64,000 nucleotides of DNA, taken from contig NZ_JASNWE010000002.1 of NCBI RefSeq assembly GCF_030283145.1, forward strand, positions 1,054,001-1,118,000. The letters are read 5' to 3'. The position numbers and the translations under genes were made by a program. The stretch's first letter is position 1. Each line of letters starts with the position of its first letter. Below the pieces are notes generated by a model. That model saw nothing but the letters and a program-made list of their open reading frames with translations. It did no database searches and was not told the origin of the DNA. This document shows, piece by piece, positions 58,108 to 64,000 of this stretch. This DNA is from Actinomadura xylanilytica (lineage in GTDB: Bacteria; Actinomycetota; Actinomycetes; Streptosporangiales; Streptosporangiaceae).

Positions 58108-58683
58108 TCAGACCTTCGTCCGGTGGAAGTTGAGATAGGACCGCGACGGTGTCGGCCCCCGCTGGCCCTGATACCGCGACCCGTACTTCGCCGATCCGTA
58201 GGGGTACTCGGACGGCGAACTCGTCCGAAATAGGCACATCTGTCCGATCTTCATCCCCGGCCACAACTTGATCGGCAGTGTCGCCACGTTCGACAGCTCC
58301 AGCGTCACGTGCCCGGTGAACCCCGGGTCGATCCACCCCGCCGTCGAATGCGTGAGCAGCCCCAGCCGCCCGAGCGAGCTCTTCCCCTCCAACCGCGCGG
58401 CCAGGTCGTCGGGCAGCGCGAAGACCTCGTACGTCGACGCGAGCACGAACTCCCCCGGATGCAGCACGAACGCCTCGTCGGCGTCCACCTCCACCATCCG
58501 GGTCAGATCCCGCTGCTCGACCGCGGGATCGATATGCGGATACCGATGGTTCTCGAACACCCGAAAATACCGGTCCAGGCGCACGTCCACACTGGACGGC
58601 TGAACCATGTTCGGCTCGTACGGGTCGATCCTCACCCGTCCGGATTCGAGCTCGGACCTGATGTCGCGATCAGAGAGCAGCAC
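58108..58683 (-). CDS. dcd: dCTP deaminase
   Basis: 191 aa. Trimeric dUTPase-fold enzyme giving dUTP from dCTP. It shows [18 protein letters not shown] with the catalytic Ser-Arg and [19 protein letters not shown] with a catalytic Glu, then IGQMCLF and a C-terminal [11 protein letters not shown] tail that closes over the nucleotide. GTG start with TAGCTT about seven bases upstream, suggesting a leaderless mRNA. It is divergent from the tRNA-Gly gene. Confidence 0.97.
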   Translation of the reverse strand: MLLSDRDIRSELESGRVRIDPYEPNMVQPSSVDVRLDRYFRVFENHRYPHIDPAVEQRDLTRMVEVDADEAFVLHPGEFVLASTYEVFALPDDLAARLEGKSSLGRLGLLTHSTAGWIDPGFTGHVTLELSNVATLPIKLWPGMKIGQMCLFRTSSPSEYPYGSAKYGSRYQGQRGPTPSRSYLNFHRTKV

Positions 58684-58792
58684 GTCAGAAAAGCTACCGG
58701 CTCCCGCCGCCCCCCGCGCACGCCCCGTCCCGGTCCCACCCGCCCCCCGATCTCCGGTACGATGTCCACGCGGCGGTTCCCCACCGCCCCAC

Positions 58793-58866
58793 GCGGGTGT
58801 AGTTCAATGGCAGAACTTCAGCTTCCCAAGCTGATAGCGCGGGTTCGATTCCCGTCGCCCGCTCCA
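58793..58866 (+). tRNA. tRNA-Gly (anticodon CCC), CCA encoded
   Basis: Acceptor GCGGGTG with CGCCCGC (one T-G wobble), D-stem GTTC/GAAC, anticodon stem TCAGC/GCTGA with loop TTCCCAA (anticodon CCC), T-stem GCGGG/CCCGT with loop TTCGATT, discriminator T, and CCA. Its 3' 44 nt recur three times downstream, so it is the integration target of the elements in this region. Confidence 0.95.
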
Positions 58867-58871
58867 CCACG

Positions 58872-58910
58872 AAGGCCCAGGTCAGGGATCAGATCCCGTA
58901 CTTGGGCCTT
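58872..58910 (+). terminator. terminator after tRNA-Gly
   Basis: AAGGCCCAGGT (58872-58882) pairs with ACTTGGGCCTT (58900-58910), with an inner GGGATC/GATCCC stem. The same hairpin is copied behind the first tRNA fragment at 60248-60286. Confidence 0.8.
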
Positions 58911-58937
58911 GGTCTTGCCGGGCCTCCGCAGAGCCGT

Positions 58938-59042
58938 CGTGCAATTAGCGTGCGATTAGGCCACGGGCACCAGCGCTCCGGCTGGCCCGTCGTCATCCTC
59001 ACCGTCTCGGGTCTGCTCGGCCTGGACGAGCGCGTCAAGGGC
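58938..59042 (-). pseudogene. 3' coding remnant, possibly an integrase gene tail (copy A)
   Basis: Read leftwards, 59042 to 58956 encodes ALDALVQAEQTRDGEDDD... ending GALVPVA and a stop. A closely similar tail is found at 61544-61630. Both sit about 90 bp behind a tRNA-Gly attachment copy, where integrative elements keep the 3' end of their integrase; that identity is inferred. Upstream of the tail no integrase domain remains. Confidence 0.5.
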
Positions 59043-59151
59043 GCCCACTACGCGGTCGCCGGCGGCCGCCCGCCCCGGCGCGCCGGGCGTGCGGCCTGTC
59101 CCGTCCGGTCCCGCCGCGCCGCGTCGCCCACCCGCCCGCTTTGGCATGGAT

Positions 59152-59802
59152 TTACGCCTGAAGCCTCCGGCGTGCAAATACGAGCGCCTGTGAAGCAGGT
59201 TCGCCCGGGCTGAGCAGCATCTGAGCCTCGACCTCGAATCCCGCGTTACGTAGCCAGGACGACACCTGGTCAGGCTGACGACGGTGGACATGGACCTTCA
59301 TCGGCTGACCGCCATACCCCTCCGTCTTCAACTGTGACCCGTCACCGACGTGGAACAGGAGTTGAAGCGGTCCGCCTGGACGCAATGCTCGGTGGAAGTG
59401 CTCGAACACCGTCAGCGCCTGTTCATCGGGTATATGGATCAAGGATTGCCAGGCGAGTAGGCCGGCAACCGAGGCGTCCGGAAGATTCAGGTCCGTCATC
59501 GAACCCACGTCGAACCGAAGGCCCGGATGATCGCGCCGGGCCACGTCGATCATCCCAGGCGAGAGGTCGATTCCGAATGCTTCTAGACCGAGTTCGTGGA
59601 GGTGGGCGGTCACGTGGCCGGGGCCGCAGCCGACATCTGCCACAGGGCCGCCACCAGCCGCCCGCACACTGTCAGCGAACAGGGCCAGAGCCGCGCGAAG
59701 GTACAGATGCCCAGCGATGGCACCGCGCACTTGAGCGGCGTAGTTGGTTGCGACTGTGTCATACGAGGTTCGAGTGTTGGTCAACCAGTCGTCCGTGCCC
59801 AT
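59152..59802 (-). CDS. class I SAM-dependent methyltransferase
   Basis: 216 aa from the ATG at 59802; the frame runs on upstream with no homology. Motif I VADVGCGPGHVTAHL binds S-adenosylmethionine (about 56-70), followed by GIDLSPGMIDVAR (motif II) and LLAWQSLIHIPDEQ. This is the Methyltransf_11/25 type, cytoplasmic, substrate unknown. It is cargo between the tRNA-Gly gene and the first duplicated attachment copy, so it probably came with an integrative element. Confidence 0.88.
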   Translation of the reverse strand: MGTDDWLTNTRTSYDTVATNYAAQVRGAIAGHLYLRAALALFADSVRAAGGGPVADVGCGPGHVTAHLHELGLEAFGIDLSPGMIDVARRDHPGLRFDVGSMTDLNLPDASVAGLLAWQSLIHIPDEQALTVFEHFHRALRPGGPLQLLFHVGDGSQLKTEGYGGQPMKVHVHRRQPDQVSSWLRNAGFEVEAQMLLSPGEPASQALVFARRRLQA

Positions 59803-59901
59803 GATCGGCACGGTAGCCCATGACGACAAGCCGTCCGCCGATCTTCGGAAGGTGAGCAGACTGGGCCGGTCCCGCGGCGTGATCGGTGGAGCGAGCGCGA
59901 A

Positions 59902-59925
59902 CCAGGGGGCTGCGCCGCCCCCTGG
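59902..59925. terminator. GC hairpin
   Basis: CCAGGGGGC (59902-59910) pairs with GCCCCCTGG (59917-59925). A related sequence (GGGGCTTCGCAGCCCC...GCGAGCCGGAGCACT) is found at 62469-62508, next to the third attachment copy. Confidence 0.5.
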
Positions 59926-59944
59926 GCCCCCGCGAGCCGGGGCA

Positions 59945-59998
59945 CTCGTTCGCGCGAAACGGTCTGTCACGGGGTTGCGCGCCGTTCGCGCGAACGAG
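59945..59998. promoter_or_regulatory. paired TTCGCGCGAA palindromes
   Basis: CTCGTTCGCGCGAA (59945-59958) and TTCGCGCGAACGAG (59985-59998) are a perfect 14-bp inverted repeat; each half contains the palindrome TTCGCGCGAA. They lie between the divergent methyltransferase gene and the gene at 60380 and may be an operator pair. Confidence 0.4.
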
Positions 59999-60091
59999 CA
60001 CCCCGGAACGTCCCGCGTCCGTACGGGCCAAGCGCCGACCCGGCGACAAGACACCGACACATGTCGATCGGCGCAGGCCAGCGGCCGGGCG

Positions 60092-60295
60092 GCGTGCAAT
60101 TAGCGCGCAATTAGCCACGGTGATCAAGGGGCAGTCACGGTCATTGGCGGTACGAGCGGAGGGCAGGTCAGCCGCTATGACAGCCGGGATCGGTTTGATT
60201 CCCAAGCTGATAGCGCGGGTTCGATTCCCGTCACCCGCTCCACCACGAAGGCCCAGGTCAGGGATCAGATCCCGTACCTGGGCCTTGGTTTTGCC
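60092..60295. repeat. duplicated attachment region, copy 1 (flank + tRNA-Gly 3' half + terminator)
   Basis: A 107-bp flank (60092-60198, opening GCGTGCAATTAGCGCGCAAT) leads to 44 nt of tRNA-Gly from the anticodon loop to CCA (60199-60242), then the tRNA terminator to 60295. The 97 bp from 60199 match 58823-58919 with few changes. The acceptor arm reads CACCCGC here, against CGCCCGC in the intact tRNA. Confidence 0.88.
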
Positions 60296-60379
60296 AAGCG
60301 CCAGGTTTCTCGTTCGCCGGACCCGGTTGGTTCTATTCGCGTCTTGGCCCCGCCCGCAACCGCCCGTAGCGTGTGAACC

Positions 60380-61111
60380 ATGACGCGGGCTGAGGCGCTG
60401 CGAGATCTTGTGGCCAGGGGCAAACAGTTCGATGCGGCGAGGCTGCGCGCCCTGGCGGACGAACTGGGCCTGCCCCTCTCCGACATTTTGGTGATCGCGG
60501 GACATCCGGTGCCCGCGCTCCTGCTGCCACCGGCCCGTGATCGCGAGGTCCTGAAGGAGTTCGCCTACCGAGTGACCTTCTGCGACCACGCTCGGTTGGG
60601 GTCCCTGGAGGACTACGTGTCCTGCCCGGCGTTGGGCAACCCGGCGTCGGCGGCCGAGGTACCCGAAGACGCGGAAGCGACTCCGTCCGGCATGGACAGG
60701 TTCGCAAGGATCTTCAGCGGGTTCCTGCGCAACCGCGGCTTCGGCGTCAGGGAGTTGCCGTTTGCCGGCCTGTCCCGCGTCACGATCAACGGCATGATGC
60801 GCGCGGGCTGGCATAACATGCAGCAACTCAAGGCGATGACGGGGCCACTGGGATGGTCAGTCGAGGACCTGGCCGCTGTAGCAGGCGAACCTTGGAGGCG
60901 CATGCGGTCCGGCGAAGATTGCTCCGTGCTCTGCCATCACGTGGGCCGGGTCTACATAGCCGCCATTTCCCTCACGACCTCGCAGCTGATGCGGGCCTGC
61001 GTTGAAGCGGATCGCATGAGCAGCCGAGTAGACGAGGGCGCCTGGAAACCCTGGGCGGAGAACCGGTGCCCGGACGAGCCGATGCCAGAGACCGAGTTCG
61101 ATCAACCTTGA
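60380..61111 (+). CDS. element-borne protein with two HTH-like repeats, function unknown
   Basis: 243 aa, cytoplasmic. An N-terminal helical unit (about 20-48, RLRALADELGLPLSDILVIAGHPVP) is echoed by LKAMTGPLGWSVEDLAAVAGEPW (about 152-175), both with the L-x-A...LG...DL...AG-x-P pattern of XRE/Cro-type helices in actinomycete element regulators. A Cys/His-containing stretch (FCDHARLG, then SVLCHHVG) lies nearby. Probably a DNA-binding or regulatory protein. It sits between attachment copies 1 and 2, so it is likely element cargo. ATG without a strong ribosome site. Confidence 0.55.
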   Translation: MTRAEALRDLVARGKQFDAARLRALADELGLPLSDILVIAGHPVPALLLPPARDREVLKEFAYRVTFCDHARLGSLEDYVSCPALGNPASAAEVPEDAEATPSGMDRFARIFSGFLRNRGFGVRELPFAGLSRVTINGMMRAGWHNMQQLKAMTGPLGWSVEDLAAVAGEPWRRMRSGEDCSVLCHHVGRVYIAAISLTTSQLMRACVEADRMSSRVDEGAWKPWAENRCPDEPMPETEFDQP

Positions 61112-61306
61112 TGCGGCTGGCACGAAGACCTGTACAGCAGACGAGTACAGCAACAGAGGCACACAACGGCTTACGCATCCAAACGCCGACACACGTTGCC
61201 GACTGGGCAGAGCCGCGAAGGCCCGGGTACGCCGGTAGTTCGCATCGAGGGGTGTCGCGCGATCGCTGGGAGCCCGCCGGTTCGGTGTAGGTCAGCGAGG
61301 CAAGCG
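61112..61306. other. gap before attachment copy 2
   Basis: No gene seen. Short overlapping ORFs on both strands lack ribosome sites and similarity. Part of the decayed element between copies 1 and 2. Confidence 0.5.
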
Positions 61307-61500
61307 GCGTGCAATTAGCGTGCAATTAGGCAGGGTGATCAAGGGGCAGTCACGGTCATTGGCGGTACGAGCGAGGGCAGGTCAGCCGCTATGACGGCCG
61401 GGATCGGTTTGATTCCCAAGCCGATAGCGCGGGTTCGATTCCCGTCACCCGCTCCACGCAAAGGCCCAGATCAGAGACATGATCCCCAACACTGGGCCTT
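61307..61500. repeat. duplicated attachment region, copy 2 (flank + tRNA-Gly 3' half + diverged hairpin)
   Basis: Flank 61307-61412 matches the flank of copy 1 at most positions; the tRNA part is 61413-61456 (one change, CCGATAG) and again reads TCACCCGCTCCA. The following hairpin AAGGCCCA...TGGGCCTT (61460-61500) keeps its stem with a changed centre. Confidence 0.88.
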
Positions 61501-61543
61501 AGTCGTTCCGTTGCTCCGACGCCGACAAGCGATGAGCGAACGA

Positions 61544-61630
61544 TTACGCCATCGGCACCAGCACGCCCGCCTTGCGGTCGTCGTCCACATCGCTCTGTTT
61601 CTGCTGGGCGCGCACCAGAGCGTCAAGGGC
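61544..61630 (-). pseudogene. 3' coding remnant, possibly an integrase gene tail (copy B)
   Basis: Read leftwards it encodes ALDALVRAQQKQSDVDDD... ending GVLVPMA and a stop, aligned residue by residue with copy A at 58956-59042. The DNA further upstream (to about 61700) also resembles the corresponding part of copy A (GCATGCGGCCTGTTCCGTCC vs GCGTGCGGCCTGTCCCGTCC), but reading frames are broken. Confidence 0.5.
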
Positions 61631-61906
61631 GCCTGCCAGCGGGCGCCGGGGCGGCCGTGCCCGGCTCTGCGACCCGGGCATGCGGCCTGTTCCGTCCGGT
61701 CCCGTCTCGCAGCGCGGTCACGGCCGCCCCAGAACCGCCAAGCGAACATCGAAGAGGGCAGGAGTCCCGTTCCAACGAGCAGGCCCACGAGATGCGGGCA
61801 GCGGCTTTTAGGCCCTCGATGCTTGAACTGGAATCCGCCCACGGCGCCGGCCACTCCCCAAGGTCGCTAGCCCGATAACCCTTTGCCCGTGCCACGAACG
61901 CAAACC
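61631..61906. other. decayed element DNA
   Basis: No intact gene. The first part resembles the DNA behind the tRNA-Gly gene (59043-59120). ORFs here are short, on both strands, and without ribosome sites. Confidence 0.5.
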
Positions 61907-61912
61907 TAGGCT
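61907..61912 (+). promoter_or_regulatory. -10 element of a leaderless promoter
   Basis: TAGGCT, eight bases before the ATG of the FBP-domain gene, which has no ribosome site. Confidence 0.45.
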
Positions 61913-61920
61913 TGCACCTC

Positions 61921-62424
61921 ATGCGAGCGATTACCGAACACGACCTGAGGTCCTGCTTCGTCAACTGCTCCAAGGGCGACGCCAAGCGCCTCAACCTTCC
62001 CAAGGACTTCACGCAGTCACCCTGGGACGACCTTGACTTCCTCGGCTGGCGTGATCCCAAGGCCCCCGACCGCGCTTACCTGGTCGCTGACACGGGTGAC
62101 CAGCTTACCGGGATCGCGCTGCGATTCGCGTCCGCGCCCGGCAAGGCGCGCGGGTTCAACTCGACCAGTCTGTGCTCGTTCTGCCAGACCGTGCACACCG
62201 GCGGCGGCGTCGCATTGATGAGCGCGAGGCGCAGCGGCGAGACTGGCAAGCGGGGCAACACCGTCGGGAAGTACCTGTGCGCTGACCTGGCCTGCTCCCT
62301 TTACGTACGGGGAAGGAAACAGACCCTGCTGGGCGATGGCCACGACGACGGTGTCTCTCTTGAGGAGAAGGTCGCGCGCATCAGGGCGAACCTGGACGCC
62401 TTCGTCGCCTCGGTCGTCGCCTAA
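61921..62424 (+). CDS. FBP-type treble-clef zinc-finger protein
   Basis: 167 aa. The N-terminal helical part (LRSCFVNCSKGDAKRLNLP) and the C-terminal zinc finger SLCSFCQTVHTGGGVALM ... YLCADLACSLYVRGRK match the FBP zinc-finger family (FusB-like). Ligands are CxxC followed by C-x4-C. FusB-type proteins bind elongation factor EF-G and free stalled ribosomes, giving fusidic acid resistance in staphylococci; many actinomycetes carry homologues of unproven role. Leaderless start. It lies between attachment copies 2 and 3 and is followed by a hairpin. Confidence 0.85.
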   Translation: MRAITEHDLRSCFVNCSKGDAKRLNLPKDFTQSPWDDLDFLGWRDPKAPDRAYLVADTGDQLTGIALRFASAPGKARGFNSTSLCSFCQTVHTGGGVALMSARRSGETGKRGNTVGKYLCADLACSLYVRGRKQTLLGDGHDDGVSLEEKVARIRANLDAFVASVVA

Positions 62425-62468
62425 TCAGCGGGTGCTCAGGGCCAAAGGGTTGGGCGTGCCCGAAGCGA

Positions 62469-62484
62469 GGGGCTTCGCAGCCCC
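62469..62484 (+). terminator. hairpin after the FBP-domain gene
   Basis: GGGGCT-TCGC-AGCCCC, 45 bp after the stop codon, followed by a C-rich stretch. No T-run. Confidence 0.55.
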
Positions 62485-62516
62485 CAGCCCCCCGCGAGCC
62501 GGAGCACTAGGTAGGC

Positions 62517-62657
62517 GACGAGCGATTAGCCACGGTGATCAAGGGGCATTCACGGTCACTTGCGGCACGGCACTACGCCAGGTCAGCGGCCCTGAGGGGC
62601 AAGATCAGAATGATTCCCAAGCTGATAGCGCGAGTTCGATTCCCGTCACCCGCTCCA
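62517..62657. repeat. duplicated attachment region, copy 3 (flank + tRNA-Gly 3' half)
   Basis: The flank begins GACGAGCGATTAGCCACGGTG and shares GTGATCAAGGGGCA-TCACGGTCA with copies 1 and 2. The tRNA part is 62614-62657 with one base changed (CGCGAGTTCG) and TCACCCGCTCCA. The terminator is not kept; TTTCTCAGCTCTTGATCG follows. Confidence 0.85.
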
Positions 62658-62990
62658 CGCTTTCTCAGCTCTTGATCGTTAGACACCCGGATGACACTGG
62701 GACCCACCGTGATCAGCCGGCGGGGAGAGCGAGGGCGTGGTCTACGTCTGCGACTTACGTCGGGCCTTTGTCGCTCCGCAGGCCATCGTCGTCGTAGGGG
62801 CGATGAGGACCCGACAGCCCCGCAGCCGCCGCAACTCCCGACCGATCCCCGCAAGCCGCTCCTCACCTATATCCGAGCGTTCTGCCACCCCGGACCCACC
62901 CACAACGACGCACGACCCAACCACCGCCCCCGATCCCAGAGGACGCTGAAGGCTGGATGCGGCTGGAGGAGAACGGTCTCTACATCTCTA
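62658..62990. other. gap between attachment copy 3 and the repeat protein gene
   Basis: 333 bp without a supported gene. ORFs on either strand are Arg/Pro-rich shadows. No tRNA-like or integrase-like sequence beyond copy 3 was seen. Confidence 0.5.
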
Positions 62991-63019
62991 AACCGGCCGC
63001 TACGCGGCCGGGGCCGGTT
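62991..63019 (-). terminator. hairpin at the end of the repeat protein gene
   Basis: AACCGGCC (62991-62998) pairs with GGCCGGTT (63012-63019), overlapping the stop codon of the leftward gene. Confidence 0.4.
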
Positions 63020-64000
63020 CGTCCGGGCCGGGCATGCGGTCTCTCCGGGCCGGTCCCGCCCCAGCCGACCGGCTTACTGAGCTACGCAGGAAGTAGTCGG
63101 CAACTGCCAGCAACTGACCTGGATCGACCCTGGCAAAGGCATCCAGGGGGATAGTCCAAGCACCCACGGACAGAGCTTGAGCGATGTAGTTCTTAGCCGC
63201 GCGCTCATCCACGGTCTGCGCCACCATCACCAGCGCCCGCGCCTGCTGGGAGGGTTCGGTGAGGGAGAGGGCGAGGGTCTCGGCTTGGGCAGTCAGTTCG
63301 CGTCCCCGGTCGAGGTCGCCGCTGGCCGCCACCGGCTTCACCAGGTCTGTCAGTGCTTGTGCCTGCCCGAAGGGGTCGGTGAGGGAGTGGGCCAGGGTCT
63401 CGGCTCGGTCGAGGTCACCGCTGGCCGCCACCGCCTTCACCAGACCGCTCAGCACCCACACCTGATCGGAGGGGTCGGTGAGGGAGAGGGCGACGGTCTC
63501 GGCCTGGACGGCCAGTTCGCGTCCCCGGTCAAGGTCACCGCTGGCCGCCACCGCCGTCACCAGATCGCTCAGCACCCACAACTGCTGGGAGGGTTCGGTG
63601 AGGGAGTTGGCGAGGGTCTCGGCTTGGGTGGCCAGTTGGCGTCCCCGGTCGAGGTCGCCGCTGGTCACCGCCACCGTCATCAGGTCTGTCAGTGCTTGTG
63701 CCTGCTGGAGGGGATTGGTGAGGGAGCGGGCCAGGGTCTCGGCCCGGTTGAGGTCACCGCTGACCGCGACCGGTTTCACCAGACGTCTCAGCATCCACGC
63801 CTGTTCGGCGGGGTGGGTAAGGGAGTTGGCGAGGGTCTCGGCTTGGGTGGCCAGTTGGCGTCCCCGGTCGAGGTCGCCGCTGGTCACCGCCGCCTCCACC
63901 AGGTCTGTCAGTGCTTGTGCCTGCCGGGAGGGGTGGGTGAGGGAGTGGGCCAGGGTCTCGGCTCGGTCGAGGTCACCGCTTGCCACCGCCACCGTCATCA
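63000..64000 (-). CDS. repeat-rich helical (TPR-like) protein, C-terminal part only
   Basis: At least 333 codons, open to the window edge, so the N-terminus is missing. It is built of alternating units: a 33-residue unit (SGDLDRAETLAHSLTDPF, then QAQALTDLVKPVAA) and a 40-residue unit (SGDLDRGRELAVQAETVALS, then LTDPS and a similar helix). At least seven units run A-B-A-B-B-A-B before a unique C-terminal region (about the last 80 residues). Such SGDLDRAE arrays are superhelical TPR/PPR-like scaffolds, often the sensor end of large actinomycete NTPases; the N-terminal domain cannot be seen here. Confidence 0.75.
   Translation of the reverse strand, partial: MTVAVASGDLDRAETLAHSLTHPSRQAQALTDLVEAAVTSGDLDRGRQLATQAETLANSLTHPAEQAWMLRRLVKPVAVSGDLNRAETLARSLTNPLQQAQALTDLMTVAVTSGDLDRGRQLATQAETLANSLTEPSQQLWVLSDLVTAVAASGDLDRGRELAVQAETVALSLTDPSDQVWVLSGLVKAVAASGDLDRAETLAHSLTDPFGQAQALTDLVKPVAASGDLDRGRELTAQAETLALSLTEPSQQARALVMVAQTVDERAAKNYIAQALSVGAWTIPLDAFARVDPGQLLAVADYFLRSSVSRSAGAGPARRDRMPGPDEPAPAA

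Noticed and set aside
59759..60826. Leftward ORF containing GDGNRTRAISLGI
   Set aside because: This peptide is the antisense reading of the tRNA-Gly fragment (60199-60242), a known source of spurious proteins. The same reading occurs at 62573-62866.
61391..61870. 159-codon rightward ORF starting at attachment copy 2
   Set aside because: It begins inside the repeated att flank, reads through the tRNA fragment, and has no ribosome site or recognisable domain.
60199..62657. Additional tRNA genes at the three fragment copies
   Set aside because: Only the 3' 44 nt are present; no 5' acceptor strand or D-arm precedes them.
63200..63998. CRISPR-like appearance of regularly repeated DNA
   Set aside because: The repeats are in-frame protein repeats of about 100-120 nt without unique spacers.

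Overview
The window is very GC-rich actinobacterial chromosome. It uses GTG and TTG starts, several leaderless genes (a -10 TAnnnT about 6-8 nt before the start codon), an HspR/HAIR-controlled dnaK operon, DUF3151 next to purA, and many TetR regulators. Gene content suggests an actinomycete of the Streptosporangiales, perhaps Actinomadura-like; that placement is inference, because no rRNA or other marker is present.

Layout. 1-8.4 kb: lipoprotein, a small NfeD-like protein plus flotillin, an NrtR-type Nudix regulator, a HisC-family aminotransferase, an unusual HTH regulator and a MurA homologue. 8.7-21.2 kb: housekeeping genes, including a SUFU-domain protein, the purD-purB-MOSC operon, a CorA Mg transporter with a candidate leader-ORF attenuator, glycerophosphodiesterase, purA, DUF3151, an HxlR regulator, class II aldolase, DedA and pyrE. 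21.3-27.5 kb: small hydrolase-like protein, TPR protein, NYN-domain protein, an ECF sigma factor fused to a zinc-finger/transmembrane tail, and a degenerate GGDEF-like protein. 27.7-42 kb: accessory block of operons run by TetR regulators, three of them with recognisable palindromic operators: TetR-TetR-PhoD opposite an SDR, a serine hydrolase opposite TetR, and MFS plus 2OG-Fe(II) oxygenase opposite TetR. GH16, SMI1-LRR, beta-helix and metallo-beta-lactamase proteins lie between them.

42-49.4 kb is the heat-shock operon dnaK-grpE-dnaJ-hspR-clpB, read leftwards, with a near-perfect HAIR operator upstream of dnaK. Its ClpB carries about 135 extra residues between the M domain and NBD2. A frameshifted ECF sigma remnant sits beside the promoter. 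49.9-58.7 kb: thiolase, an FeS/CCG oxidoreductase, a ZIP transporter, the proVWX glycine-betaine importer and dcd.

58.8-62.7 kb is the most striking region. An intact tRNA-Gly(CCC) is followed by three partial copies of its 3' half, each ending in CCA, two with the tRNA terminator and all three with the same roughly 100-bp left flank. Two similar coding tails, possibly integrase 3' ends, lie just past the attachment copies. This is a tandem array of decayed integrative elements. Its surviving cargo is a methyltransferase, a putative two-repeat DNA-binding protein and an FBP-type zinc-finger protein. The right edge enters a protein built of alternating 33- and 40-residue helical repeats, cut by the window.
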